Below are positions 27,931 through 39,900 of a DNA stretch of 64,000 nt, one piece after another. The number at the start of each line of letters is the position of its first letter. Position 1 is the first letter of the stretch. The position numbers and the translations under genes were made by a program. Under the pieces are notes generated by a model. It was not told the origin of the DNA, made no database searches, and saw only the letters and a list, made by a program, of their open reading frames with translations. The DNA is from Ramlibacter ginsenosidimutans (GTDB lineage: Bacteria; Pseudomonadota; Gammaproteobacteria; Burkholderiales; Burkholderiaceae_C): the NCBI RefSeq assembly GCF_016654015.1, contig NZ_JAEPWM010000004.1, positions 248,001 to 312,000 on the forward strand, read 5' to 3'.

Positions 27931-30900
27931 GAGCGCTGCCAATCGAGCTCGCGCCCTCCGCCAGGCTCTCCCCCACCGCATTCCCAAACGCATCCACCGC
28001 CACCCGTTGAATCGCCACCGTGCCGCCATGCATCACTGCCGTGACGGTGCCTGCGGCCAAGCCTTTGAGCGACCTGGCTGCCAAGTCACCCATCGGTGTC
28101 GCCCGCCACGCGGGCCCGAGCCCGGCCTCCGCGGCTTCTCCAGCACCCGCCCCGAACGCACTGGCCGCCACTCCCCTCCAGTCGAACTGCGCCTGCAGGC
28201 CGGTGACCACCCCAATGCCCTGGGTGGTGGCATTGACCACCGCGGAGCGCACCATGGTGTTGCCGAGCGCGGAGGCTTCCCCTCCTAGCGGCGCCCAGCC
28301 GGCGAGGCCTGCGCTCACGCCACCTCCGATGGCCGACAGGCCGACCTGCGTCCAGCTGAACTTGTCCTGGACGCCGGTGGCGATGCCGACGGCCTGGCTG
28401 AGGATGGAGCCGCCTGCGGCTGCCAGGGCCATCGTTCCGGCAGTGCCCAGCGCGGAGCCCCCGACCGCGAACGATGCCAGCGCTCCGGTGGCACCGCCAG
28501 CCGCGCCCCCGGTGAGGACGCCGAAGCCCGCCGACCAGACACTGCCGGAAACCCCCATCGCCGTGGCCGCCACACCTGCGGTGAACACGACGGCGGCCAC
28601 CATCACCACCGCCATCAGCAACTGCCCCCACCAGTTGTGCTTCTTTTTCGGCACCGGTGTCGCCAGGCTCGGCGTCTTGTCGCCTTCGATCTTGCTTGGG
28701 TCGTAGGGCTTGAACGTGCTCGCGTTGTTGCTGATCGTGGAGACGCGGTTCGGGATGTTGAGTGTCTGGCCGACCTTCAGGTCGTTGCCCGAAGCAAGGC
28801 CGTTCGCGTCGGCGATGCGGAACCACAGGGAGCTGTCGCCGTACGCGGTCTGCGCGATCGACTGCAGCGTGTCTCCCGAGCGCACTGTGTACGCGCCGGG
28901 GCTTGCCGATGGATAGCTCGCGCTGACGCGTGCATAGCCGAAGTCGAAGTCGACGACGTTCGCGAAGTTCGGGTTGTTGTTCGCGCCGCTCGCCGGGTTG
29001 TTCGGGTCCACGCCGACGCCGTAGGTCCCGAGCACCTCTCCGTTCACGACCAACTGTCGCTGGATGTTGCCGCCCTGGTTGACGTAGAGCGCGTGGCCGG
29101 TGGCGTCGTTGACCAGGGTCCGATCATTTGCGTGCTGCGAGGAGTCCACGACGCCAACCAGGAAGCCGTTGGCGTCGTACTGCTGCGTGGAGTCGCCGGG
29201 CAACTGCTTCGTCGACACGCCGTGCGTCGCCGCGCTCTGGTAGCTGTCGAACCGCTTCGTCGTCAGCGTGTATTCGTGGACGACACCGGTGTCGTGGTTC
29301 GTGACCGTGTAGCCGACGACGTTCCCCGCCGCGTCGTACCCGTCCGCCACATAGCCCTGGATGTTCTCGTTCGGGTCCCAGCTGATGTCCAGCTTGGCCG
29401 AGTTGTCGCTCTTGAGCACCCGCTGGTGCAGCAGGCGCCCGTTCGCGTCATAGCGGTTGATGCGCCCTTCCTTGCCATTCATCTGGTCCGGGGTGAGTCC
29501 CTGGTTGATGAGGTTGGCGTACTGCTGCGGCAACGCGCCACCGGGGCCGGACTGCATGACGCGATCGGCGCCGTCGTAGTAGCGCAGGTCGATCTGCACG
29601 CCGTCCTTCTCCACGCTCCACAGCCGGTTCAGGGCGTCGTACTTGTACGCCTCCGTGCTGTAGCCGGTCGTTGCGGCGAAGCCGGTCGCTCCGATGCCAT
29701 AGACGGCCAAGCCGTGCTCGTCGTAGCCCGTGATCACCGGTCCCGTCGTGGACACCACCTTCGACCCCCAGGACGTGTCGCTGGTGCGATTTCCGTTCTT
29801 GTCGTAGCTGACGCTGTGGCCCTGAGCGCCGAGATTGCCCGCCGCATCCGCCGCGTCGATGACCACCTGCCGGTTCATCGCGTCGTACTGGTAGTAGCGC
29901 TCGCTGCCCGCCGCCACCTCGGAGGCGGCGCCCTGGTAGTCGACGTACGTGCCCACGTGCGTGCGGTTGCCCACCGCGTCGTAGTCCATCACCACGTGCA
30001 CGCGGGCATCGGCCACATCCCGCAAATTTCCGCGCGCGTCCCAAGCCATGTTGTTGTCCTGGTACGTGATGCCGCCCTGCACCACGCGCTCGCGCACCGT
30101 GCGGCCGCCCAGGTCGTACACGTAGGTGGTGGTCTGGCCGTTGGCCCAGTCCTGGATCGTGGTCAGCTGGCCCGCAGCGTCATAGCTGTACGCGAGGTTC
30201 TGGCCCGCGCTGCTGGTTTGCGACACGAGCTGGCGCGCGTTGTCGTAGGTGTACGAGTGGCTCACGCCTCCGAGGTCGCTGTGGGAGGTGAGCTTGCCGA
30301 AGTAGTCGTAGGTCCATGCGCTCGCATTCCCGTTGGCATCGACCTCCGCAATCTTGAAGCCCTGCGGGTCGTAGGCGTCGCGCACCACCTGCCCCATGGC
30401 TTGCTGCGTGGCGACGATGTTGCCGGCCAGGTCGTACGAGTACCGGAGCGTCTCTCCATTGCCATTCGCCTGGGTCAGCTTGCGTCCGAGCTGGTCATAG
30501 CTCCAGGTCTCCACGATGGTGCGGCGCCCGAGCGACTGGATGTTGTTGGATCCGTCGACCGCATAGACGTCGACCGGTCCCTTGGCCTGCCGCAAGAGAT
30601 GGCCCAGCTTGTCGTAGGCGAAGGTGACGACGTTCCCCATGGCGTCCGTGCTGCTGACCTTCTGCCCGAAGACGTTGTACGCGTTGGAGACGATGCCCCC
30701 ATCGGCGTGGACTTCGGTCACCAGGTGCCCGGCTGCGTCGAAGGACTGGCCGTTCACGTGGCCATTGGCATCGCGCGTGGCGACCTGCCGGCCGAGCACG
30801 TCGTAATAGAGCGACGTAACCGCAGCCCCGGCGCCGACGTCCGGCAGGCTTTGCTGCACCAGCTGGTTGCTTGCGTTGTAGCGGTAGGTGGTGATCCAGT

Positions 30901-33900
30901 AGGCCGCGCGCGGATCGCTGATCTGCACGACGTTGCCCCAGCGATCCGTCTTCTGCTGCACGACCGGGCGCAGCCAGCGCGCGTCGCCGTTCAAGCCGGC
31001 GGACTGCGAGACCACTGCGCCATCGGCGGTGCTCCATGCGGCCGAACCCGCCGCGGTGTTCACCGAGACCGCGTACTGCGTCGGCGTGCTCGCGACCAGG
31101 TACCCGGGCGTGTAAGCCGGCGTGGTGATCGAGAGGGTCGGCGGCTGCGGGACTGGAGGCACCCACTTCTGCTGCGCCTGCGTCACCCACACCGTCTGGT
31201 AGAGGAGCTTCCCGTTCTCGTCGGTGGCGTATACCGGCCTCTGTCCGACCTGCACCTGGTACGAGTAGGTTTCGGTGTAGTACCGGATTTCGTAGTGCGC
31301 AGGCACGGCGTAGATCGGGTTCCCCGCTTCGTCGGTGCCCCGGTATCCGGAGGCTCCCACCCAGACCCAGTACGACGCAGTCCGCGTGGCGTAGCGCGTC
31401 TCGTAGACAGGCGCGTACGACGTGATGATCGGCACGTAGGTCGGTACCTGCACGTTCACCGTGACGTAGTAGCCGGGCGTGGGCGGATTGACGGTGAGAT
31501 TCGCTGTCGCCTGCGCGGGCGGAGAACCGGCCAGGATCTGCAACTGGTAGCTGCCGACCGGGACGCCCGCCAGGTACACCTGCTGGGTGCCCGTAGGCGG
31601 GCCCTCGGTGAGCGTCTGGCCGGAGTTGTCGATCGCCAGGTTGACCCAGGCGCCTCCGGGCACCCGGTACTGCGCGACCGTCGCATTGGCAGCGTTCCAG
31701 ATCAGGTAAGGCGTACCGAGCGTCATGCCGATGCGCATGCCCGTGATCGGCGGCAGATTCACCGGCGGCACCCAGTAGGCGGGCTTGGACGCCACCACCG
31801 TGAACGCGCCGGTGGCGTGCGCGGTCGGCACGTTCTGGCCGTTCACGGTCCAGAGCAGCTCGAACTGGTAGGTCCCCGCGCCCAGTGCGCTCGTGTTGAC
31901 CCCGTTGAAACCCTGGACTGGAGTGGTCACCGGCAGCGCAGTCCATGCCCCGGTGCTGCCATTGGGACGGAAGCGGAACACCTGTGCCCAGGATGCGCCG
32001 GGCGAAGCCCAAGTCAGGATGCCGGCGCCCGCACCTCCCTGCCCGCACTGGATGGGCGTCGAGATGACATTCAGCGGCGGCGGCGTGATCGCGACGGTGC
32101 CGGTGCCGGTGATGCGCGTCGGCTGGTTCGAAGACGTGACCAGGACGCGGTACTCGTAGCTGCCCACGGCAAGCCCCGCCGCGTTGAAGCGATACGCAGC
32201 GCCGAATGCATTCAGGCCTGCTTCCCACCAACCCGTGTCGCCGGTGCTGCCGGCCGCGCGTAGCTGGAGCGACACGGCCGCGTTCGGGTCCGGCGGCGCG
32301 GCCACATCGATCTCGTTCGCGCCATAGCCGGGCGTCTGGTCCACCACCGTCACCCAGTTGCCGGCCGTGTCCTTCTTGAGCACGACGATGCGGGTGACGC
32401 TGCTCACGCCGAGGTCGCTGCTGGTACTGGACTCGCTCCAGCGCAGCGTCGCGCCCGAGGCGCACGCGTCCCCATTCATCACGCCGGAGGTGAAGGAGCG
32501 GATGGTGCTGCTGGCAACGTAGCCGCCCGCGGTCGACGTCGAGCTTCCCCCGTTCTCCGATCCGCTTTCGTTCGAGCCGCTCACGTACACGGAGGTCCGG
32601 TACTCGATCGTCACGCGGATGTCGCCGCTGCCCAGCCGCGCAAGGCTGTTCCAGGTCAATGCCACCTGGTTCGCTGCACCGTTCACGGTCGCACTGTTCT
32701 GCACGGTGGCCGTCGTGTACTGCTGCTGCACGGACACGCCACCCTGCAGTTCCAGGCGCGCGGCCTGCGTCCTGGAGATCACGCGGCCGAGTGCGTCGAC
32801 CTGGATGTCCTCCCGCCGCGTGGACGGGTTGGCCGCCGCCGCCTGGGCATTCGCGAAACTCTTGATGTCGAGGTCGTCGCGTCCGGACCCGGAGCTGCGG
32901 ATCTGCGCCGTGATGTTCCCGAGCCCGTCGTACAGGTTGATGCGGTCGACGCCGTCGCCGCTGTTCGTGCGCCAGAGCCGCCCGGCGTTGTCGTATTCGA
33001 AGTATTCCTGCCCGCCGCCCTGCGTTCCCTTGCGCGTGATGTCACCGAAGCCGTCGTACTCGATGACGGTGCTCACCACCCCGGCCTGGGCCTGGCTCAC
33101 CGTGACGATGTTGCCCGCGGCGTCCGCGCTGAGGGAGGTGGACGCGGGAGTGCGCGTCTCGACCAGGCGGCCGAGCTTGTCGTAGAGATCCAGTTCGAAA
33201 GCGGTGTGCGTGATGCCGTCGTTGCCGGTCACGCCCTGCCATTGCTTGGCGAGGTGCGCGTAGGCGTCGTACGAGCTGTATTGGCTGTTGCCGATAGCGT
33301 CCGTCGTCTGGATGGCGCGGCCCTGGACATCGAACAGAGTGGAGACGGTGCGATCGTTCGCGTCGGCCACGGGCGGCGTCAAGCTGGTGGGGGTGGGCGC
33401 GACCGCAAGAATGGCGTAGTCCGTCTTCGCGACGACGTTTCCGTGGGCATCGCGGCGGAACGCTGTGACCGGATTGGCGGTCGCGCCGGTCTGCGTCCTT
33501 CCGTACGCCGGCGCTGCGATGGCCGCCACGCGGCCGAGTGCGTCATAGTAGGAAATGGTCGCGTTGCCCGCTGCGTCGACGGCCCGGGTCTGGTTGCCGA
33601 CCGCGTCGTACTCGTAGCGCGTCGTCAGGTCCAGCCGGCTGCTGCTCGCGTCGCTGCGCGTGCTCGCCTCGACCGAGAGCCGCGTCTCGCTCGTCTTGCG
33701 ATTGAGGAGGTCGTAGCCGTAGGTGGTGGCGCGGTCGTCGGCGCTCGCGGCAGGGGTGCCGTGGCTGGCGACGGTCCAGCCGGGCGCCACTGCATTGGCG
33801 AACTCCGTGGCCTTGGTGAGGTTGCCCTGCACGTCGAACACGCGGCTGGTGAGATAGCCGAGCGCATCGACGGTGCCGACCTCGCGACCGCCGACGTCGA

Positions 33901-36900
33901 AGTAATGCGACGTCGTGGCCCAGGTGTTCGCCATGACCAGCTTCTGCTGCTGCACGAGCTGCCCGAAGGCGTCGTACACGCTGAGCGTCGTCTTCGCCAC
34001 GTTATCGGTCTGCGCAACGCTGCCGGTCCACTGCGAGACGAAGGCGGTCGGCTCCTGCGTCTGCAGCAGCCGGCCCGCGCGGTCGTAAGTGGACTGCAGC
34101 ACGCGGTCCTTGCTGTGGTCGAACCCGGTGGCGCCCAGCGCAGCGGCCACCTGCGCCTTGGTGGCCGCCTGCGACGCCGCGGTGATCGTGGTCGAGGCCA
34201 GCGCGGTCTTGGCGCCATAGCGCGTGAGGCTGGTCACGTCACCGAAGGCGTTACGTGCATACGCTGTGACGTAGCCAAGAGCGTCGATCTCGTAGCTGAC
34301 ATGCCCGAGGACGTCATAGACCTTCTGGCTGATGGCGTCCCCGACATCGCGGTTGGCGACCGCGTTGCCCAGGGTGTCGTACCAGGTGCGTGACTCGAGC
34401 GCCCTCAGCGTTTCGACACGGCTGGCGACTCCCACCGCGCCGTTCGAGGTGACCGCATCGCCCGCGGCGTTGTACACGCCGATAGCCGGATAGACGACGT
34501 GCACCTGCCGGCCGAGAGCGTCGTATTCGTAAGTGGTCGTGCGCTCTTCGGGGCGGCCTGCCGCTTCGGTGCGGCGCGTAAGGTTGCCGAGCGCGTCGTA
34601 GGCGAGGCGCGTGACCACGGAAGACGGTGCTTCGGACGACAGTGCGATGTTCCCTGCGCCATCGAGGCTCGCCGAAGTGAGCTGGACCTTCGGCGTCGTT
34701 TCCGTGAGCATCCGCCCGGCCGCGTCGTACGTGTACGTCCAGGTGAATCCGCTCTTGTTGCCAAAGGAGAGCTTGTGTCCGAGCGCGTCGTAGCCGTAGG
34801 TCTCCGTCGCGTTGAGCGCGTCCGTCGCTGAGATCAACTGGCCGGCCGCGTTGTAGCTGTAGACCGCGACCTGGTCCGAGCCCGCCAGCGGACGCACTGT
34901 CGCAGCAATGGCGGACGCTGTCGTGGCCGTGCCGTCCGCGAGCGGGGTAGCGTAGCGTGTCGTCCGCAGCAGCCGGCCCGCGCCGTCGTACTGCCTCGCC
35001 TGCACCGCGCCGATTGCGTCCACCGTGTACACAAGTTGTCCCGCGGCGTCGTACGCCTTGCGGATCAGGCGGTCCGCCAACGGATTGGCAGCTACCAGGG
35101 GCGTCAGGGCGGCCAGGGTTGGAGTCGCACCCGTCGGTGGCGCGATCGGGTTGGCATAGGCAACGGTTGCGGTCACGTTCCCGGCCGCGTCGTAGCGCGT
35201 CTCCACGACTGCGCCCAGCGCGTCCACTGCCAGCACCTGGCGGCCAGCGGCGTCATAGGCCAGCCAGGTCGATCGATCGTTGGCTGTGTCGGGCTTGAGC
35301 AGGGAACGGATCGCACCGGCAGTGGATGCCGCGCCCACGGTGGGTACGCTCGCAATCGGATTCGCATACGCGGTGCGACGCAGCACGTGCCCGTCCGCGT
35401 CCAGGACCTGTTCGGTCACGCCCCGCAGCGCATCGACCTGCAGCACCAGGCGGTTGGCCGAGTCGTAGGCCATCGAAGTGGCGCGGTCGTTGGGACCCGC
35501 GGCGACGGTGCTGGGCGCGGCTCCAGCAGGGACCGCCGTGGTGTACGCGACCTGGCGAACCACGTTGCCGTTGTTGTCGTAGACGTTCTGCGTGACGGCG
35601 CCGGTGCCGTCGGCCGTCCACGTCAGGCGGCCGGCGGCGTCGAAGGTGTTGCGGGCGATGGCATCGCATCCGGGACTCGCGACCGCGGCCACAGCCGCTG
35701 CGAGTGCGCCCGTCGTCGCGGCGGTGTTGGTGGCGATGGCCACGGAATAGGCCGTGCGCTGGACGACGTTGCCATTGCCATCGTAGGCACGAGAGACGAC
35801 AGCGCCAATGCCGTCGATGGTGTAGACCGCTCGGTTCAACGCGTCGTAGACCGTGCGGATGGTCTCGTCCCGGGCCGCATCCGCGACCGGCGTGGGCAAG
35901 CTTCCCGGCTGCCAGGTGGCGAGGTTCACGGTGTTCGCGTAGGCCGTTCGCGTCACGACATTGCCGTTGCCGTCGAAGACGTAGCGCACGACCGCGCCCG
36001 TTCCATCGACCGTGGCCGTCATGCGGCCGTCCTTGTCGTAAACGCGGTTCTCGACGGCGTCGAACGCTACCTGCGGCGCAACGAGCGCCTGCACTTGCGC
36101 AGCGCTTGGGGTCGTCGGCAGGCCGGTGAGCGCGATCGGCGTCACGTACGCGATGGTCTTCACCACCCGCCCCTCGGCGTCATACTGCTCCTGCCGCACG
36201 TTGCCGAGCGGATCGACCGTGAACACCAGCCGATCGTCCGCGTCGTAGGCGTAGCGCGTCACGTTCTGGCGCGCGTCGGTGCTGGTGAGCACGTTGCCGT
36301 TGCGGTCGTAGCTCCAGCTGCGCTGGAGGTTCAGCCCGTTGGGGTCCACGCGCTCCTGGATGCGCCGACCCAGGCTGTCATAGCTGTACTGGGTCACCGT
36401 GCCACCGGGCGTGCGCACCGTCAGCACCTTGCCCCGGCCGTCCAGCGTGTACGTCGTCTGCAGGTTCAGCCCCGCCGGGTCCACCGTCTGCCGGGTGGTC
36501 CGTCCCATCCGGTCGAACTCCGTCGTGGTCAGGATGCCGTTCGCATCGGTCACCGAAACGCGCTGTCCTTTCGCGTCGTACTGGTAGGCGGTCGTGAGAT
36601 TCAGTCCGTTGGGGTCCACGCGCCGGGTGAGCACCCGGTTGGCCGCGTCGTACGCATAGGCCACCACGCTTCCGTTCGCATCCGTGGTCGTCACCAGCCG
36701 GTCCGCGGCGTCGTACGCGCTGGACGTCGTGGTGAGCGGCGTGCTCGCCTGCACCTGGTTGCCGTCGGCGTCGTAGCGGTAGACCGTGGCCTGCCCGTTG
36801 GCATCCGTGATGCTCTGCACCTGTCCGTGGCGCGTGTACGTGGTGCGGGTGACGATGCCTTCGGCTGTGGTCACCGTGAGCGTGCGCGCGCTCGCGTCGT

Positions 36901-39900
36901 AGGCGTAGCTGGTGACGTTGCCGAGCGCGTCCGCCTGGGTCAGCACGCGGGAGAATGCGTCGTAGCTGGTGGCGCGCAGGGCGTTCGCGGGATCGCGCGT
37001 GGTGACGACGCGCCCAAGCCGGTCGAAGGACTGCTCCCGCACGTTGCCGTTGCCGTCGATGGAGCGCGTGAGTCGACCGAATGCGTCGTACACCGCGGAG
37101 CTCACCACATTGAGCCCGGCGGCATCCTGCACCGTGCCGATCCGCAGCCCGCGCCGGTCGATGCTGTACGTTTCCAGCAGGCTCACGCCATCGCCCGTGA
37201 CCTGCCGTCCGATTTCCGCGCCGAACGCGTTGTACGTGGAGGCGGTGACCGTCCCGACTGCATCCGTGGTGGAGGCAAGCTGGCTGTCCCGCGTGTAGGT
37301 GAAGCTCGTGCGGCTGTCCAGGGTGGGATTGGCCCCCACAGTCACCACGCCCAGCCCGCCCGCCAGGCCGGTGGTGCTGATGCGGCTGGCGTACGCGATC
37401 GTGTCCGTCAGGCGGCCGCGCGCGTCGTAGCGCCTTTCCTGCACTTCGCCGAGAGCGTTGACCTGGAAAGTGAGCGCGCCATCCGCGTTGTAGAAGTAGA
37501 CGGTGCGATTGCCGGGCGGGTCCGTGCTGGAGATCCGGCGGCTGGCCGCGTCGTAGCTGTAGCTGGTGCCGTACTGGGCCCACACGGCATCGACCTGCGC
37601 CTGGGTCTGTCCGCCGGTGAGCAGGGAGGCACCGACCGCCGACAGCTCGCCCGTGAGCCGGCCTTGCACGTCGTAGCGGACGAGCAGCGTCCGGACCTCG
37701 CCGGTGCCGGCGGCGCGCACGGTGGAGACCAGGTTACCGGCGCTGTCGTACGCGTATTGGGTCACCACGCCTTCGGGGCTGGTCTCCTGCATCAGCCGGT
37801 CGAGACTGTCGAAGCTGCGCAGCGTGCAGCGGTCCTGCGGAGTCGGTGCAGGCCGGACAGCCGCCAGGTTCCCCAGCGCGACGGCTGCCGTGTTCGCCCG
37901 GGTCGCATAGCGGGTGGACCAGGTCTCGTTGCCGTTGCCGTCGTACACGGATTCGGTGAGGTAGCCCTCGCCGTCGATGCGACCCACCACCCGGCCCTCG
38001 CCGTCGTACAGCGAGAATTCGTGGATGTCCGAAGCGGATGCAGCCGGTGTGAGCTGCGCGAGCGTGCCGGCGGCGCGCAGCGTGCTGTCGGTCCCGGTCG
38101 CGAATCGCACCCGCTCGGAAAGCTGCCCCGCCGCCGTGTAGTTCTGGACCGTGAGCCAGCCCTCGGCATCGAGCGTGCCGGCCAGCCGGCCGGCGTCGTC
38201 GTAGAAGTTGCGGGCGACGCGGTCCTGCGCGCTGGCCGCGGGCAGCCCCACCGTGCCCGGGCCGACATAGCCGGCGCTGGCAGCGGTCGGGATGGTGCTC
38301 GCGTAGCTCACCGTCTGCACGAGCCGTGAGGCGCCGTCGTAGCGCAGCTCCGTAACCAGTGCGGTGGCTCCCATGCCAGTGCTCGTGGCGGTGCGGACCA
38401 GGCGGCCGGCGGCGTCGTACTGGCGCCACTCGCCGCGGTCGTTCGCCGACTCGGCGGGACGCAGCCCCGCGGCAGTGAGCGTGAGAACCGGCAGGCCTGT
38501 TGCATCGATGAGCGCCGCGGTGTTGATCGCCGTGCCCCAGGCCATCGTGGAGGTCACCAGTCCCCGCCGGTCGTAGGCGTACTCGGTCATCGAGCCGTTG
38601 CCGTCGATGTCGGCGGTCTTGCGGCCCGCCTCGTCGTAGAGGGTCCACTTCCGCACCCCGGTGGGGTCTTGCGTCATGCGCAGGCGGTTTTCGGCATCGT
38701 AGAAGTAGCGCGTCTCGCCCAGGGCCGCACCGGCCGCATTCGACTGCACCACCGAGAACATCCGGCCTGCGGCATCGAAGGAGCTGGTGGTGAGCAGCCC
38801 GTTTGCCTGCGTCACCAGCGTCTTGCGGCCGACGTCGTCGTACTGCGTGACCGTGACTTGCCCCAGCGCGTTGGTCGTGGCGAGCGCGCGCCCAAGGCCG
38901 TCGTAGGTGAAGGTGGTGCTTCCGTTGGTGGCCGATACCGTCTGGAGCAGTTGGCCGGCGGCGCTGTAGACGTAGCGCTGGACGGATTGCGAGCCGTCGG
39001 CGATGCCGGAGCCATCGCTGGCCACGCGCGCGTAAGAGGTCCGGGCCTGCAACTGGCCCCGCGCGTCATAGGCGAGATCGACCCGTTGCGTGAGCGTGAG
39101 ATCCTGCTGCGACGCCCATCCCGCCACCGTGCTCTCGGTCAACGCTGCCTCGGGCGCGAGCCCCTGCACCGGATACAACGCCCCCGCGTACGTGATGCTG
39201 GCGACCCGCTGGCCGAACCCGTCGTAGCGGTATTCCATGACGTTGCCCGCGGCACTGACGCTGAAGCGCAGGAGGTTTCGGGCGCCCGCTTCGTACACCC
39301 AGCGATCCGTCAGTGCGCCCGAGGGCAGCGCCGGCCCAGCCCCATCCGGATCCGCAACGGTGTACGTCGTCTGCGACAGCAGCTGGTTGCGCGCGTCGAA
39401 GCTGCGGGTGATCGTGTCGCCGGCGACATCGCGCTGGAGCACCTGGTTGCCGTTGCCGTCGTACTGGAACGTGGCGACTTTGCCTTCGCCATCCGTCACC
39501 GACAGCACGTTGCCCGTCGCGTCGTACGCGAACTGCCGTACGGCGCTCGCGCCCGCTACGGCAGGGCCGGTGATCGCGGTGATCTGGGCCGAGGCGTCGT
39601 AGTCGTAGCGCGTCACCAGCCCCAGGGGATCCGTGACCGTCGTGAAGCGCATCCCGTACGTGAAGCTGGTCGTCTGGTTGAGCGCGTCGCGCACGGTGGC
39701 GACCTTGAAGTTGCCGCCGCCGGCGTCGACGTACGTGAAGGCGACACTGGTCCCGTCGGCCTGCGTGATGCTGGCGATGCGCTTGCTGCTGCCGTCGTAG
39801 GTGTAGGTGGTCTGGTAGACCTTGCCATCGGCCGTGCTGTTGTCGGCCGGTGTGAGGTCCACCACGACACTGGCCAGACGATTGCTCGCGTCGTAGCCGT

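Noticed and set aside
28637..32263. Long + strand frame (about 1,200 codons) antisense to the RHS gene
   Set aside because: It mirrors the strong codon bias and repeats of the RHS gene, has no start site support and no domain features.
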